A stretch of DNA of 64,000 nt from positions 403,825 to 467,824 of the forward strand of contig NZ_JAYKOT010000001.1 of assembly GCF_035481615.1 (NCBI RefSeq). Direction: 5' to 3'. Of the stretch, positions 53,493 to 62,268 are shown piece after piece. This stretch comes from Citroniella saccharovorans. GTDB taxonomy: Bacteria > Bacillota > Clostridia > Tissierellales > Peptoniphilaceae. The notes under the pieces were generated by a model, which saw only the letters and a program-made list of their open reading frames with translations, ran no database searches and was not told the origin of the DNA. The number at the start of each line of letters is the position of its first letter. Positions within the stretch are counted from its first letter, which is position 1. The position numbers and the translations under genes are program-made.

Positions 53493-53654
53493 ATGGAATA
53501 CAGAAGATTTGAGCTAAAAGATGATACAAAAGAAAATCGAGATAAATTTGAAAGGTTATTTGTTGAAAAAAATTTATCTCGAGAGGATGTAGTTTTTATT
53601 GTTGATCAGGTTCGTTTGAGTAGTGCTCTATTAAAGAATCAAGGGATCTCTTAA
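53493..53654 (+). CDS. Hypothetical small phage protein
   Basis: A 53-residue protein, ATG 53493 with GGGGGG upstream. Charged and helical, beginning MEYRRFELKDDTKENRDKFE. Its last 59 bases overlap, tail to tail, the gene on the opposite strand, which is unusual in phage operons and may mean its 3' end was altered by insertion of that gene. Confidence 0.45.
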   Translation: MEYRRFELKDDTKENRDKFERLFVEKNLSREDVVFIVDQVRLSSALLKNQGIS

Positions 53655-53901
53655 GTTCTGATAGTGAATGAACGGTTTTTTGTTCTTTAATGTACATGCC
53701 GTTTTTAATGTTCCAGACATAGATTGTAAAATTGAGATTTTTAACACGGTTGTTATTCATTCCAGAAATCTCAATGTCGTAGTAGTCATTAATTTTATAG
53801 TATCCACAAAGCTCTCCATCAATAACTTTTGATGAGAAATCTTTGCCAAGATATTTTAAAGTTTCCTGGAATGTTTTTGTTGGTTTTATTGTACTGCTCA
53901 T
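53596..53901 (-). CDS. Reverse-strand phage gene, possible moron
   Basis: A 101-residue soluble protein with a strong AAGGAGGTGAT ribosome site on the minus strand. Mixed alpha-beta composition (DGELCGYYKINDYYDIEISG); no known motif. It is the only minus-strand gene among the rightward early genes. A TATAAT on the minus strand about 20-25 bases upstream could give it its own promoter. Such reversed, self-contained genes are often lysogeny-expressed accessory genes. Function unknown. Confidence 0.6.
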   Translation of the reverse strand: MSSTIKPTKTFQETLKYLGKDFSSKVIDGELCGYYKINDYYDIEISGMNNNRVKNLNFTIYVWNIKNGMYIKEQKTVHSLSELKRSLDSLIEHYSNEPDQQ

Positions 53902-53959
53902 ATAATCACCTCCTTTAAGGAGATTATATCAAATAAAAAAATAAGAAGGGAGAAACATA

Positions 53960-54196
53960 TTGGAAAAATTTGAAGCTGGCGGGGTTTATCGTGATGATGG
54001 GGTTGAAATTGAGGTTTTGAAGAGGACTGAAAAAGAGATTTCTTATAGGTTTACTAGTCCTTGTTATTTAGAGATCAATACTAAAAGAATTTTTAGGAGA
54101 AGGATCAAAAATTATTATAAAGGCTCTGAGTGTGTGTTTTTAGATGGCTACTGGTCTTTGCCATGTATTTATGCGGACAGGAGAGTTAATTGCTAG
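53960..54196 (+). CDS. Hypothetical phage protein
   Basis: A 78-residue protein from a TTG start with AAGGGAG upstream. Beta-rich beginning (GGVYRDDGVEIEVLKRTEKE), basic middle, several cysteines near the end. No family recognised. First rightward gene after the reversed gene. Confidence 0.5.
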   Translation: MEKFEAGGVYRDDGVEIEVLKRTEKEISYRFTSPCYLEINTKRIFRRRIKNYYKGSECVFLDGYWSLPCIYADRRVNC

Positions 54197-54209
54197 AGGA
54201 GGTAGAGGT

Positions 54210-54419
54210 ATGGAAGATAAGTTAGTTTTAAAACCTAAGGACAAGCTTTTAATCGATACTAAGGAATTATGCCAAGTCCTAGGTATTGGAACAAACACAG
54301 CCAGGGAACTTATAAGAAAGCCAGATTTTCCAGTCTTGTATGTAGGAAATAGGGCTAGGGTTGTTGTTTCTAAGCTAGATAAGTGGCTGGAAGATAATGT
54401 GGGAGCTGATATTGGATGA
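54210..54419 (+). CDS. Helix-turn-helix (excisionase/AlpA-like) protein
   Basis: A 69-residue protein; the start at 54210 has AGAGGAGG upstream. It contains a MerR/AlpA-type winged helix: LIDTKELCQVLGIGTNTARELI followed by FPVLYVGNRARVVVSKLDKWL, the usual layout of excisionase-like or phage DNA-binding proteins. It may be the excisionase or an early regulator. Confidence 0.7.
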   Translation: MEDKLVLKPKDKLLIDTKELCQVLGIGTNTARELIRKPDFPVLYVGNRARVVVSKLDKWLEDNVGADIG

Positions 54420-54604
54420 TGGAATCTTATAGGGATTGTGCTAAAAGAAGAAAGGTTAAAAGAAGAAGGCATAGGATCCATGAATTTATCGTAAATTTGA
54501 TTGAGGTTTTGGGAATTGTTCTAGGTATGGTCTTATCTATTACGGCTATGCACTTCATTTTAAAACTGGTATGGATTGTTTATGCAGTATATAAAATTAA
54601 TTAA
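54416..54604 (+). CDS. Small basic membrane protein
   Basis: A 62-residue protein overlapping the previous stop (ATGATGG). Its first 22 residues are rich in Arg/Lys (KRRKVKRRRHR), followed by one or two membrane helices (LIEVLGIVLGMVLSITAMHFI). Small cationic membrane proteins of this sort are frequent in phage early regions; no function can be assigned. Confidence 0.5.
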   Translation: MMESYRDCAKRRKVKRRRHRIHEFIVNLIEVLGIVLGMVLSITAMHFILKLVWIVYAVYKIN

Positions 54605-54617
54605 AAGGGGGAGAGAT

Positions 54618-54959
54618 ATGACAATTAAGTTAGAGTTTACTTTCGAGAATGAAAGGGAAGTTGTTGAATTTTTAAAGGGCAAGGATTTTAAGGGCGAGAG
54701 TGTCACAAAGGCTATAGATTGTAAGGATGTTTTAAAGGAGATTGAAGATAATAAAAAGGCTGTAGCCGTACCTACAAGTGAAACTGCCTACACTTTCCCG
54801 CAGCTACAAAAGGCGGCTGCAGAGCTTGCAAGGGCAGGTAAGAGGGATGAGCTAAAGGATATAATAAATTCTTTTGGAGCTGCTGCCATAACTGATATTC
54901 CTGAAGATAGGTATAATGACCTTGCTTTAAAGATTCGTGAAGCTGGGGGTGTTATTTAA
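54618..54959 (+). CDS. Hypothetical phage protein
   Basis: A 113-residue protein with start ATG 54618 (AAGGGGGAGA site). The N-terminal half is beta-like; the second half ([32 protein letters not shown]) is the motif often seen in phage proteins encoded just before DUF2800 genes. Function unknown; probably involved in recombination or replication given the neighbours. Confidence 0.6.
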   Translation: MTIKLEFTFENEREVVEFLKGKDFKGESVTKAIDCKDVLKEIEDNKKAVAVPTSETAYTFPQLQKAAAELARAGKRDELKDIINSFGAAAITDIPEDRYNDLALKIREAGGVI

Positions 54960-56122
54960 TGCCAGAAGTTCATGCGAGGCTATCTGCATCGGGTTCTAGC
55001 AGGTGGCTTAACTGCCCAGGGTCTGTAAGGCTAGAGGAGGAGTTTCCAGATACTACTTCTCCTTATGCCTTGGAGGGTACTTTGGCCCACTCGATTGGAG
55101 AGCTTAAGTTAAAGGAGTTCTTTATGCCTGATTTGGATAAAAAGAAACTTAAAAAGTCTTATGAGGGCTTTAAACAAAGTGAATTTTATTCTAAGGAAAT
55201 GGAAAATTATACTGATGATTATTTTAATTATGTGAGGGGTCTTTCCCTATCTTTTAAAGACCTTCCATATGTAAGTGTAGAGGAACGTGTTGATTTTTCC
55301 AATTGGGTTCCTGAAGGTTTTGGGACTTGCGACTGTATTATGATTTTTGGAACTGACATGCACATTATTGACTTAAAGTATGGCAAAGGCGTTCCTGTTA
55401 GTCCTGTGGGTAATAGTCAACTTATGCTATATGCTCTTGGTGCTTATAACTCTTATGGAGATATTTATAATATTGAGACTGTAACTATGCATATCGTACA
55501 GCCAAGAGTTGATAATACAGATAGCTACTCTATGGTTTTATCTGACCTCTTAGCTTGGGGCGAGGGGGTAAAAGTTATTGCCAAAAAAGCATATAACGGC
55601 TGTGATGAGTTTAATCTTGGTGATCACTGTAGGTTTTGCAAGGCTAAGAGTAGGTGTCCTGAAAGGGCAAGGGAAATGTTTAAGGCTGTCCAGAAGTTAA
55701 AGCCTATTATGGATAGTGATATTGGCCTTATCTCAAATGAGGATATAGGAAGGTATCTTAAGGAGACTACAGGTCTTATTGACTGGATAAATGATTTAGA
55801 AGAGGAAGCTCTTTCAAGTATCTTAAAGGGCGAAGAGATACCAGGTTACAAGGCTGTTGAAGGTAGGTCTATTAGAAAGTTTAAAGATACGGACAAGGCT
55901 ATGAGCCTTCTTGAAGGTGCAGGCTATGATGAAGCTATTCTTTATGAAAGAAAACCTCTTTCTTTATCGAAGCTTGAAAAGCTTGTTGGTAAGAAGGAGT
56001 TTGAAAGTGTAGTAGGATCTGAAATTATTAAACCGCAGGGCAAGCCTACTCTTGTTCCTGAAAGTGATAAAAGAGATCCTTATGTTAAGGATCTGGGATT
56101 TGAAAATTTAGAAAATATTTAG
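54959..56122 (+). CDS. DUF2800 phage protein (PD-(D/E)XK nuclease-like)
   Basis: A 387-residue protein. It starts with [18 protein letters not shown], typical of DUF2800, and has a nuclease-like core: an early glutamate in [18 protein letters not shown] (the D..xK pair) and a cysteine group ([10 protein letters not shown]) like RecB/Cas4-type nucleases. In phages it precedes DUF2815 and DNA polymerase and is thought to process DNA ends for recombination or replication. Overlaps the previous stop by one base. Confidence 0.85.
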   Translation: MPEVHARLSASGSSRWLNCPGSVRLEEEFPDTTSPYALEGTLAHSIGELKLKEFFMPDLDKKKLKKSYEGFKQSEFYSKEMENYTDDYFNYVRGLSLSFKDLPYVSVEERVDFSNWVPEGFGTCDCIMIFGTDMHIIDLKYGKGVPVSPVGNSQLMLYALGAYNSYGDIYNIETVTMHIVQPRVDNTDSYSMVLSDLLAWGEGVKVIAKKAYNGCDEFNLGDHCRFCKAKSRCPERAREMFKAVQKLKPIMDSDIGLISNEDIGRYLKETTGLIDWINDLEEEALSSILKGEEIPGYKAVEGRSIRKFKDTDKAMSLLEGAGYDEAILYERKPLSLSKLEKLVGKKEFESVVGSEIIKPQGKPTLVPESDKRDPYVKDLGFENLENI

Positions 56123-56135
56123 GGGGGAAATTATT

Positions 56136-56732
56136 ATGTCAAAACAATTTACAACAAATTTAGTGAGATTATCATACGTTAGTGTTTTTCAGCCGAGAGA
56201 AACTCCTCAAGGCACAAAGAAGTATTCTGTAACTTGCCTACTTCCAAAGAGTGACAAGGCTGGGTATGACGCACTTATGAAGGCTATAGGGGATGTGTAC
56301 CAAGAAAGTAAGGACACTGTTTTAAAGGGGATTGCTAAACCTAAGATTCCAGTACATGACGGAGACGGTGTAACAAGTACTGGGGCTGAGTTTGGGCCAG
56401 AGTGTAAGGGCAACTGGGTATTTACTGCAAGTGCAAATGAAAGCTATCCACCATCTGTAGTAGACCAAAGGGTTCAGCCTGTTATGAACCAAACTGATGT
56501 ATATAGTGGCTGTTGGGGTCATGTGGCAATTAGCATTTACGCATACAATAATCAAAGTAAGGGGATTGGTTTTGGTCTTAATGGGGTCCAAAAGGTTAAG
56601 GATGATGAACCTTTAGGATTTTCATTTAATGCAAATGACGCATTTAGTACTGTGGAGGGTTCTTCAGATGATTCTGATTTTACTCCAATGGAGGAAGTGG
56701 ATCCATTAACTGGTCTACCTTTAGGAATGTAG
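56136..56732 (+). CDS. DUF2815 phage protein
   Basis: A 198-residue protein of the DUF2815 family (VRLSYVSVFQPRETPQGTKKYS, GCWGHVAISIYAYNN, and an acidic tail). The fold is reported as OB-like, which with its place next to DUF2800 and polymerase suggests a single-strand DNA binding role; this is inference. GGGGGG ribosome site. Confidence 0.85.
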   Translation: MSKQFTTNLVRLSYVSVFQPRETPQGTKKYSVTCLLPKSDKAGYDALMKAIGDVYQESKDTVLKGIAKPKIPVHDGDGVTSTGAEFGPECKGNWVFTASANESYPPSVVDQRVQPVMNQTDVYSGCWGHVAISIYAYNNQSKGIGFGLNGVQKVKDDEPLGFSFNANDAFSTVEGSSDDSDFTPMEEVDPLTGLPLGM

Positions 56733-56740
56733 GATACGTA

Positions 56741-56762
56741 GGGGCAGAGATGCCCCTTTTTT
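56741..56762 (+). terminator. Terminator/attenuator before the polymerase gene
   Basis: GGGGCA/TGCCCC stem with a GAGA loop, followed by six T. It ends close to the AAGGAGG of the polymerase gene, so readthrough is needed unless another promoter exists. Confidence 0.75.
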
Positions 56763-56779
56763 AAAAAGGAGGCATAGTT

Positions 56780-58759
56780 TTGAAAGATTTATCGATTGAT
56801 ATTGAAACCTATAGTGACGTTGATATATCGACTAGTGGACTTTTTAAGTACTCTATGGATGAAAGCTTTGAGGTTTTATTATTTGCCTACTCTATTGATT
56901 TTGGAGAAGTTCAGATTGTGGATTTAGCGAGTGGTGAAGAAATTCCTCTTATAGTGCTATCTGCCCTTGCTGATGACTCGGTAATTAAGCACGCATATAA
57001 TGCAAGTTTTGAGTATAACTGTTTAAAGAATTATGGATTTGATGTAGGCCGTAGGATGTCCTGGAGGTGCTCTATGCTCCATGGTATGTATCTGGGATAT
57101 CCTGCTGGTCTTGCAGCGATAGGAGAGGCTTTAAATTTAGATGAGGACCAAAAGAAATTAAGAACTGGTAAGGCTTTAATAAGATATTTTTGTGTACCTT
57201 GTAAGCCTACGAAAGCAAATGGAGAAAGAACAAGAAACCTACCTACTCATGACCTGGAGAAGTGGGAGCTTTTTAAAGAGTATTGTAAGCAGGATGTTGT
57301 TACTGAAATGGAAATTTATAAGAGGCTTGAGCCTTTTGAAGTTCCTGAAAGGGAACATAAAATTTGGGCACTTTCTGATGCTATGAACGCTCGTGGTATT
57401 TTAGTTGACTTTGACTTGGCCCTTGGGGCAATTCATATAAACGATATCTTGACTCTTGAACAAGAAAACAGGGCAAGGGAGATATCCGGACTTGATAATC
57501 CAAACTCTGTTGCTCAAATCTTGCCTTGGTTACAAAAGTATTATCCAGAAGTTGACAATGTGAGAAAGGTCACGGTGAGTGAACTTCTTGAAAGGGAAGA
57601 TTTGAAAGAGGAAGTAAGGGAGTTCCTGGAACTTAGGCAGGAGCTTTCTAAGACTTCAGTTAAAAAATACGACTCAATGAAAAATTGTGCTTGTACTGAT
57701 CACAGAGTTAGGGGAATACTCCAAGTATATGGTGCAAATAGGACTGGACGCTGGGCAGGTAGGCTTGTTCAGGTTCAAAATCTTCCTAGAAATTATATTA
57801 AAAATCTCGAGCTTGCAAGGGAGCTAACTAAGGAAGAAGACAAAGAGCTTCTGAAGTTATTATTTGGAGATGTGACGGACACTATAAGCCAGCTTATAAG
57901 AACTGCATTTATTCCTGAAGGGGATAAAAAATTTATTGTCTCTGACTATTCGGCGATTGAAGCTAGAGTTATTGCTTGGCTTGCTGGAGAAAAGTGGGTA
58001 GAGGAAGTTTTTGCCACTCATGGAAAGATTTATGAGGCTACTGCTAGTCAGATGTTTGGAGTTCCTATTGAAAAGATTGTAAAGGGTAATCCTGAATATT
58101 CTCTAAGACAAAAGGGCAAAGTCGCAACTCTTGCTCTGGGATATCAAGGCGGAGTTAGTGCACTAGTTGCTATGGGGGCTGATAGGATGGGTCTTTCCAT
58201 GGAAGAGATGGAAGATATAAAAGACAGGTGGAGAGCCGCAAATAAAAATATTGTTAGTCTATGGTATGAGCTTGAAAGAGCTTGTGTTGATGCGGTTGAG
58301 ACCATGGAGGTCCAAAGGGTAAGGTGCCTTGAGATTGAGTATGTAAAGGATATTATTTATGGTCATAGTTTTTTAAGAATTAAGCTTCCATCTGGAAGGG
58401 CCCTTTATTATCCAGAGCCGACACTAAAAGAAAATCAATTTGGTAAGATGGCGGTTCATTTTATGGGGATTGGGACTAATAGAAAGTTTAAATCTGAGTC
58501 GACTTATGGGGGCAAGCTTACGGAAAATGTGGTTCAGGCCATAGCTAGAGACTGCCTGGCAGAACTTCTTTTAAAGCTTGATGAAAGATATCCAGATGAC
58601 CCTGTAGTTATGCATATACATGATGAGGTTGTACTGGAAGCTAGAAGTTGCGTAAGTGTTGATGAGGTGAATAGCGTTATGGCAGAGCCTATAGCTTGGG
58701 CACCTGGTCTTATTCTTAAGGGTGCAGGCTTTGAAAGTGGGTTCTATATGAAGGATTGA
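56780..58759 (+). CDS. Phage DNA polymerase, family A with 3'-5' exonuclease
   Basis: A 659-residue polymerase starting at TTG with AAGGAGG upstream. The exonuclease (1-185) has LSIDIETYSD, YNASFEYNCL and YCKQDVVTE. The polymerase has motif A SDYSAIEARVIAWLAGE, motif B region RQKGKVATLALGYQGG and motif C MHIHDEVVLE. It lacks the 5' nuclease domain of bacterial Pol I, as usual for phage enzymes. It replicates the phage genome with the primase-helicase encoded next. Confidence 0.95.
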   Translation: MKDLSIDIETYSDVDISTSGLFKYSMDESFEVLLFAYSIDFGEVQIVDLASGEEIPLIVLSALADDSVIKHAYNASFEYNCLKNYGFDVGRRMSWRCSMLHGMYLGYPAGLAAIGEALNLDEDQKKLRTGKALIRYFCVPCKPTKANGERTRNLPTHDLEKWELFKEYCKQDVVTEMEIYKRLEPFEVPEREHKIWALSDAMNARGILVDFDLALGAIHINDILTLEQENRAREISGLDNPNSVAQILPWLQKYYPEVDNVRKVTVSELLEREDLKEEVREFLELRQELSKTSVKKYDSMKNCACTDHRVRGILQVYGANRTGRWAGRLVQVQNLPRNYIKNLELARELTKEEDKELLKLLFGDVTDTISQLIRTAFIPEGDKKFIVSDYSAIEARVIAWLAGEKWVEEVFATHGKIYEATASQMFGVPIEKIVKGNPEYSLRQKGKVATLALGYQGGVSALVAMGADRMGLSMEEMEDIKDRWRAANKNIVSLWYELERACVDAVETMEVQRVRCLEIEYVKDIIYGHSFLRIKLPSGRALYYPEPTLKENQFGKMAVHFMGIGTNRKFKSESTYGGKLTENVVQAIARDCLAELLLKLDERYPDDPVVMHIHDEVVLEARSCVSVDEVNSVMAEPIAWAPGLILKGAGFESGFYMKD

Positions 58760-58764
58760 TGTAG

Positions 58765-61212
58765 ATGATTAATGATAGAAAAATTGTAATATCTGTCGGG
58801 GCTAGTAGAAAGTCAATTAACTGGCAAAGACAGGAACTAAATTTCAGTGACTTTATTGGGAGGCTTAAAAAGCCTATTAGGTCAACGGAAACTCTTGAGA
58901 CGTATCTTAAGATGTCTAAGACAAAACAAGACGAATTAAAGGACATTGGGGGCTTTGTTGGGGGTTCTCTTAAAGGCCTTAGACGTAAAAGTGACTCGGT
59001 AGAGTTTAGAGATTTAATTACATTAGACTTTGACAATATAATCTCTGGCGGGACTTCAGAAGTAATTAAAAGGGTAATGACTTTAGGTTGTTCTTATGTA
59101 ATTTATTCTACAAGGAAGCACGCATCATATAAGCCAAGACTTAGGATAATTCTACCGACTGACAGGTCTGTAAGCCCTGATGAGTATGAGCCTATTGCAA
59201 GGTTTATGGCAAAGACTATTGGTATTGAGATGGCAGACCCGACTACTTTTGAAGCATCAAGATTAATGTACTGGCCTAGTTGTAGCTGTGATAGTGAGTA
59301 TGTTTTTAAGTATGAGGATAAGCCACTTCTTTCTGCAGATGGGATTTTAAATAAATATGATGACTGGAAGGATATTTCATCATGGCCACAGGTTCCAGGG
59401 AGTGAGGTTTCTCATAGAAAGCTTATTACAAGGCAGCAAGACCCCACTAGTAAAAATGGGATTATCGGGGCTTTTTGTAGGACTTATGATATATATTCTG
59501 CCATGGATGAGTTTATCCCAAAGGCTTATGACAGTACTGGAGAAGACAACAGGTTTACTTATATGGGCGGTAGTACAACAGGTGGGGCTATTGTATATGA
59601 GAATGGAAAGTTTTTATATTCTCACCATGCTACTGATCCGTGTGGTGGACAGCTTGTAAACTCCTGGGACCTTATAAGACTGCATAAGTTTGGGAACCTT
59701 GACATTGATGCAGCAGAAGGAACTCCTGTTGCGACCCTACCCTCTACAAGTGCCATGAAGGAACTTGCTAGGGCTGATGTAAATGTTACTGCTTTACTTA
59801 ATAAGGAAAGGCAGGAGGAGTCAAAGACTTTTTTTGATGCTCTTGGCCAGGAGAATTTGGAAGAGGACACTGATGATTCCTGGAGGGAGATTTTAACTTA
59901 TGATAACCAGGGCAAGTGTGAGAAGACTATTTCTAATATCTGTTTAATCCTGGAGAATGACCCTAATTTCAAGGGTAAGATATTTTTTGATGAGTTTGGA
60001 AATAGGGGTATGGTTGACCTACCTTTACCGTGGGAAGATGGAAGTGGATCTAGGCTGTGGGGGGATTTTGATGATGCCCAGCTTACTTTGAGGCTTGAAA
60101 AGGAATATGGAATTACTGGTAGGGATAAGATTGAAAATGCGATAAAGGTTGTAGCTTTTAATAATAGGAGAAATGCAGTTAAGGATTACCTGGATAGTCT
60201 TTCCTGGGACGGCAAGGAAAGGGTCGAGACTTTACTCGCTGATTATCTTGGGGCGGAGGACAATTTATATACTAGAGAGATTATAAAAAAAGCTTTGGCT
60301 GCTGCTATTGCCAGGGCGATTTCTCCAAACGGTGTTAAGTTTGATAATATGGTTGTTTTTTCTGGACCGCAAGGAATTGGTAAGAGTACTTTTCTGGCTA
60401 AGCTTGGGGGCGAGTGGTTTAATGACTCCCTATATACTTTTGAGGGCAAGGAAGCGGCAGAATTACTTCAAGGAACTTTAATAATTGAAGTTGGAGAGTT
60501 GTCTGCTATGACTAAGGCTGAAGATGAAACTATAAAGCAGTTTCTTTCTAAGACCCACGATATTTATAGAGAAGCCTATGGAAAGAGGGTTCAGAAGTAC
60601 CCAAGACGTTGTGTATTTTTTGGAAGTACGAACTCTGAAAGCTTTTTAAAGGATCCTACAGGGTCAAGGAGGTTTTGGCCAGTTCGTGTTGGAGAGAATC
60701 CAAAGAGAAAAGATATTTTTAAAGATTTGGATATGGAAGTTGATCAGATATGGGCTGAAGCCTACTTTTACTACATGCTGGGCGAGCCTTTGATGCTTTC
60801 AGAGGAGGCTGAAGGCCTGGCGGAGAAAATGCAGGAAGATTATCGTGAGATAGATCCTAAGGAGGGAGCTATTGTGGAGTTTCTGGAAAGGAAGATTCCA
60901 GAGAACTGGTATGAGATGGCAGTTCAAGACCAAAGGGCCTTTTACAATAATCGTTTTTTGGGGTCTGATGAAGTGGGACTTGTGGAGCGTGAGAAGGTGT
61001 GCGTAGCTGAGGTTTGGCAGGTCTTATTTGGTGGGGATATGAAGTATTTGAAAAGAAGGGACAGTAATGAAATTGTGGGTATCTTGACGGCATTAAAGGG
61101 CTGGAAAAGGAATAAAAACGTTAGGCGTTATGGTGTTTATGGAGCTCAAAAAGGGTTTGAGAAAAAGAAAATATATAATATTTCGGATTATAAAAACAAG
61201 CAGAATTATTAA
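58765..61212 (+). CDS. Phage primase-helicase (VirE/VapE family)
   Basis: An 815-residue protein, 5 bases after the polymerase stop. The N-terminal part (1-200) looks like a primase-polymerase region (DLITLDFDN with a catalytic acidic pair; KHASYKPRLRIILPT). The C-terminal half is a VirE-type superfamily 3-like helicase with Walker A GPQGIGKST and Walker B-like LIIEVGEL, plus FFGSTNSE. It would prime and unwind phage DNA. The putative origin lies directly downstream. Confidence 0.88.
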   Translation: MINDRKIVISVGASRKSINWQRQELNFSDFIGRLKKPIRSTETLETYLKMSKTKQDELKDIGGFVGGSLKGLRRKSDSVEFRDLITLDFDNIISGGTSEVIKRVMTLGCSYVIYSTRKHASYKPRLRIILPTDRSVSPDEYEPIARFMAKTIGIEMADPTTFEASRLMYWPSCSCDSEYVFKYEDKPLLSADGILNKYDDWKDISSWPQVPGSEVSHRKLITRQQDPTSKNGIIGAFCRTYDIYSAMDEFIPKAYDSTGEDNRFTYMGGSTTGGAIVYENGKFLYSHHATDPCGGQLVNSWDLIRLHKFGNLDIDAAEGTPVATLPSTSAMKELARADVNVTALLNKERQEESKTFFDALGQENLEEDTDDSWREILTYDNQGKCEKTISNICLILENDPNFKGKIFFDEFGNRGMVDLPLPWEDGSGSRLWGDFDDAQLTLRLEKEYGITGRDKIENAIKVVAFNNRRNAVKDYLDSLSWDGKERVETLLADYLGAEDNLYTREIIKKALAAAIARAISPNGVKFDNMVVFSGPQGIGKSTFLAKLGGEWFNDSLYTFEGKEAAELLQGTLIIEVGELSAMTKAEDETIKQFLSKTHDIYREAYGKRVQKYPRRCVFFGSTNSESFLKDPTGSRRFWPVRVGENPKRKDIFKDLDMEVDQIWAEAYFYYMLGEPLMLSEEAEGLAEKMQEDYREIDPKEGAIVEFLERKIPENWYEMAVQDQRAFYNNRFLGSDEVGLVEREKVCVAEVWQVLFGGDMKYLKRRDSNEIVGILTALKGWKRNKNVRRYGVYGAQKGFEKKKIYNISDYKNKQNY

Positions 61213-61213
61213 T

Positions 61214-61442
61214 TTGGTGTAAACCAAGTTAAAAAAAGATGGTTTACAGTTGGTTTACGTCTCAAGAGGGGTGTAAACCAACTAATGACAACTTGGTTTA
61301 CACCTAAACGCTGTAAATTACAAGGTTATAAGCATAACGTAAACTATCTAATACCTTATTCTATATGAGTGTAAAAATATAGAGTATATAGGATAATATA
61401 GGCTAATAATAGGGTCTATATTATCTATATTATCTATATTTT
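61214..61442. other. Iteron-like repeats and AT-rich tract, candidate phage origin
   Basis: Five copies of the core GGTTTACA or its complement: 61218-61225, 61241-61248, 61252-61258 (ending in G), 61272-61279 and 61295-61302. The outermost copies sit in a perfect 15-bp inverted repeat (GGTGTAAACCAAGTT at 61216-61230; AACTTGGTTTACACC at 61290-61304). Downstream is AT-rich DNA with three 9-bp units (CTATATTAT-like, 61416-61442). Placement between primase-helicase and nuclease genes fits a replication origin. The 300-base gap has no gene. Confidence 0.55.
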
Positions 61443-61510
61443 AGGGTTAACTATACGCGTATGGGGAAGTTGGTTGCCACCCTTAGAAAATTTTTAAAAG
61501 CAGGTGGGGA

Positions 61511-61798
61511 ATGTTTGAAAAACAGGTAGAGAAATTTTTAAAAGATGAGATAAAAAAATTAGGTGGGATATGCTATAAATTCGTAAGTCCTGGTAATTCA
61601 GGTGTGCCTGATAGGATAGTTATTCTTCCAGGTAGGGTCTATTTTGTAGAGCTTAAAACTGAAAAAGGCAGGCTTTCTCCTATTCAAAAAAGGCAGATTA
61701 AAAAATTAAGTGATCTTGGCCAGAAAGTTTTTGTTTTATATGGAATGGAAGATGTAAGAAAATTTATAAATATTCTAAAGGGGGTTAACCATGCCTAA
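61511..61798 (+). CDS. VRR-NUC domain nuclease
   Basis: A 95-residue stand-alone VRR-NUC protein: GGICYKFVSPGNSGVPDRIVILPGR carries the conserved D, and FVELKTEKGRLSPIQ the E-x-K of the PD-(D/E)XK core. Phage versions follow the primase gene and are thought to act on branched DNA. GGTGGGGA precedes the ATG; the last bases overlap the HNH gene. Confidence 0.92.
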   Translation: MFEKQVEKFLKDEIKKLGGICYKFVSPGNSGVPDRIVILPGRVYFVELKTEKGRLSPIQKRQIKKLSDLGQKVFVLYGMEDVRKFINILKGVNHA

Positions 61799-62261
61799 AA
61801 AGAAGTATAATTTCACTTGGTGTAATAAAGAAGTACTAAGGTATGAAAGCAGTGTTAAAAATAACAAACACATTTTTTGCTGTAACGAATGTAGGAGTAA
61901 ATTTCTAAGTAAGAAGCATAATCCTGATGGCTATATTAAGCATCCGCATTTAAGTGAATACAATTTAAAAAATAATCCTACACATCCAGTTATTAATGAT
62001 TTTTCTGTAAAGATGAAATTGAGAGATGCCAGATTAGGTTCAGGAGAAGGAAAGTCTTATAAAAAGATATTCGGTAGACATGAACATCGAATAGTAGCTG
62101 AAAGGATTTTAGGAAGGGCTTTGAAAAAAGGCGAAGTAGTTCATCATATTGATGGGGATAAACGAAATAATTCTATTGACAATTTAATGATTTTTGATAG
62201 TCAATCAGAACACATTAAATGGCACTTAGAGAACGATGAGAAATATAAAAATAGGAGGTGA
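61791..62261 (+). CDS. HNH endonuclease, probable homing endonuclease
   Basis: A 156-residue protein. The N-terminal zinc finger has CCNEC; the HNH core is HEHRIVAERILGR, VVHHIDGDKRNNSIDNL and HIKWH, the form typical of phage-borne free-standing homing endonucleases. It sits between VRR-NUC and the helicase genes, which are normally adjacent in related phage modules. It probably cleaves empty alleles near its insertion site. It overlaps VRR-NUC by 8 bases. Confidence 0.85.
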   Translation: MPKKKYNFTWCNKEVLRYESSVKNNKHIFCCNECRSKFLSKKHNPDGYIKHPHLSEYNLKNNPTHPVINDFSVKMKLRDARLGSGEGKSYKKIFGRHEHRIVAERILGRALKKGEVVHHIDGDKRNNSIDNLMIFDSQSEHIKWHLENDEKYKNRR

Positions 62262-62268
62262 TGCCAAA

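Noticed and set aside
54144..54209. Upstream extension of the helix-turn-helix gene
   Set aside because: The extension lacks a ribosome site and overlaps the preceding gene; the ATG at 54210 has a strong AGGAGG site.
61416..61442. Three short repeats, considered as a CRISPR remnant
   Set aside because: Units are 9 bp without spacers and lie in an AT-rich tract, so a replication or simple-repeat explanation fits better.
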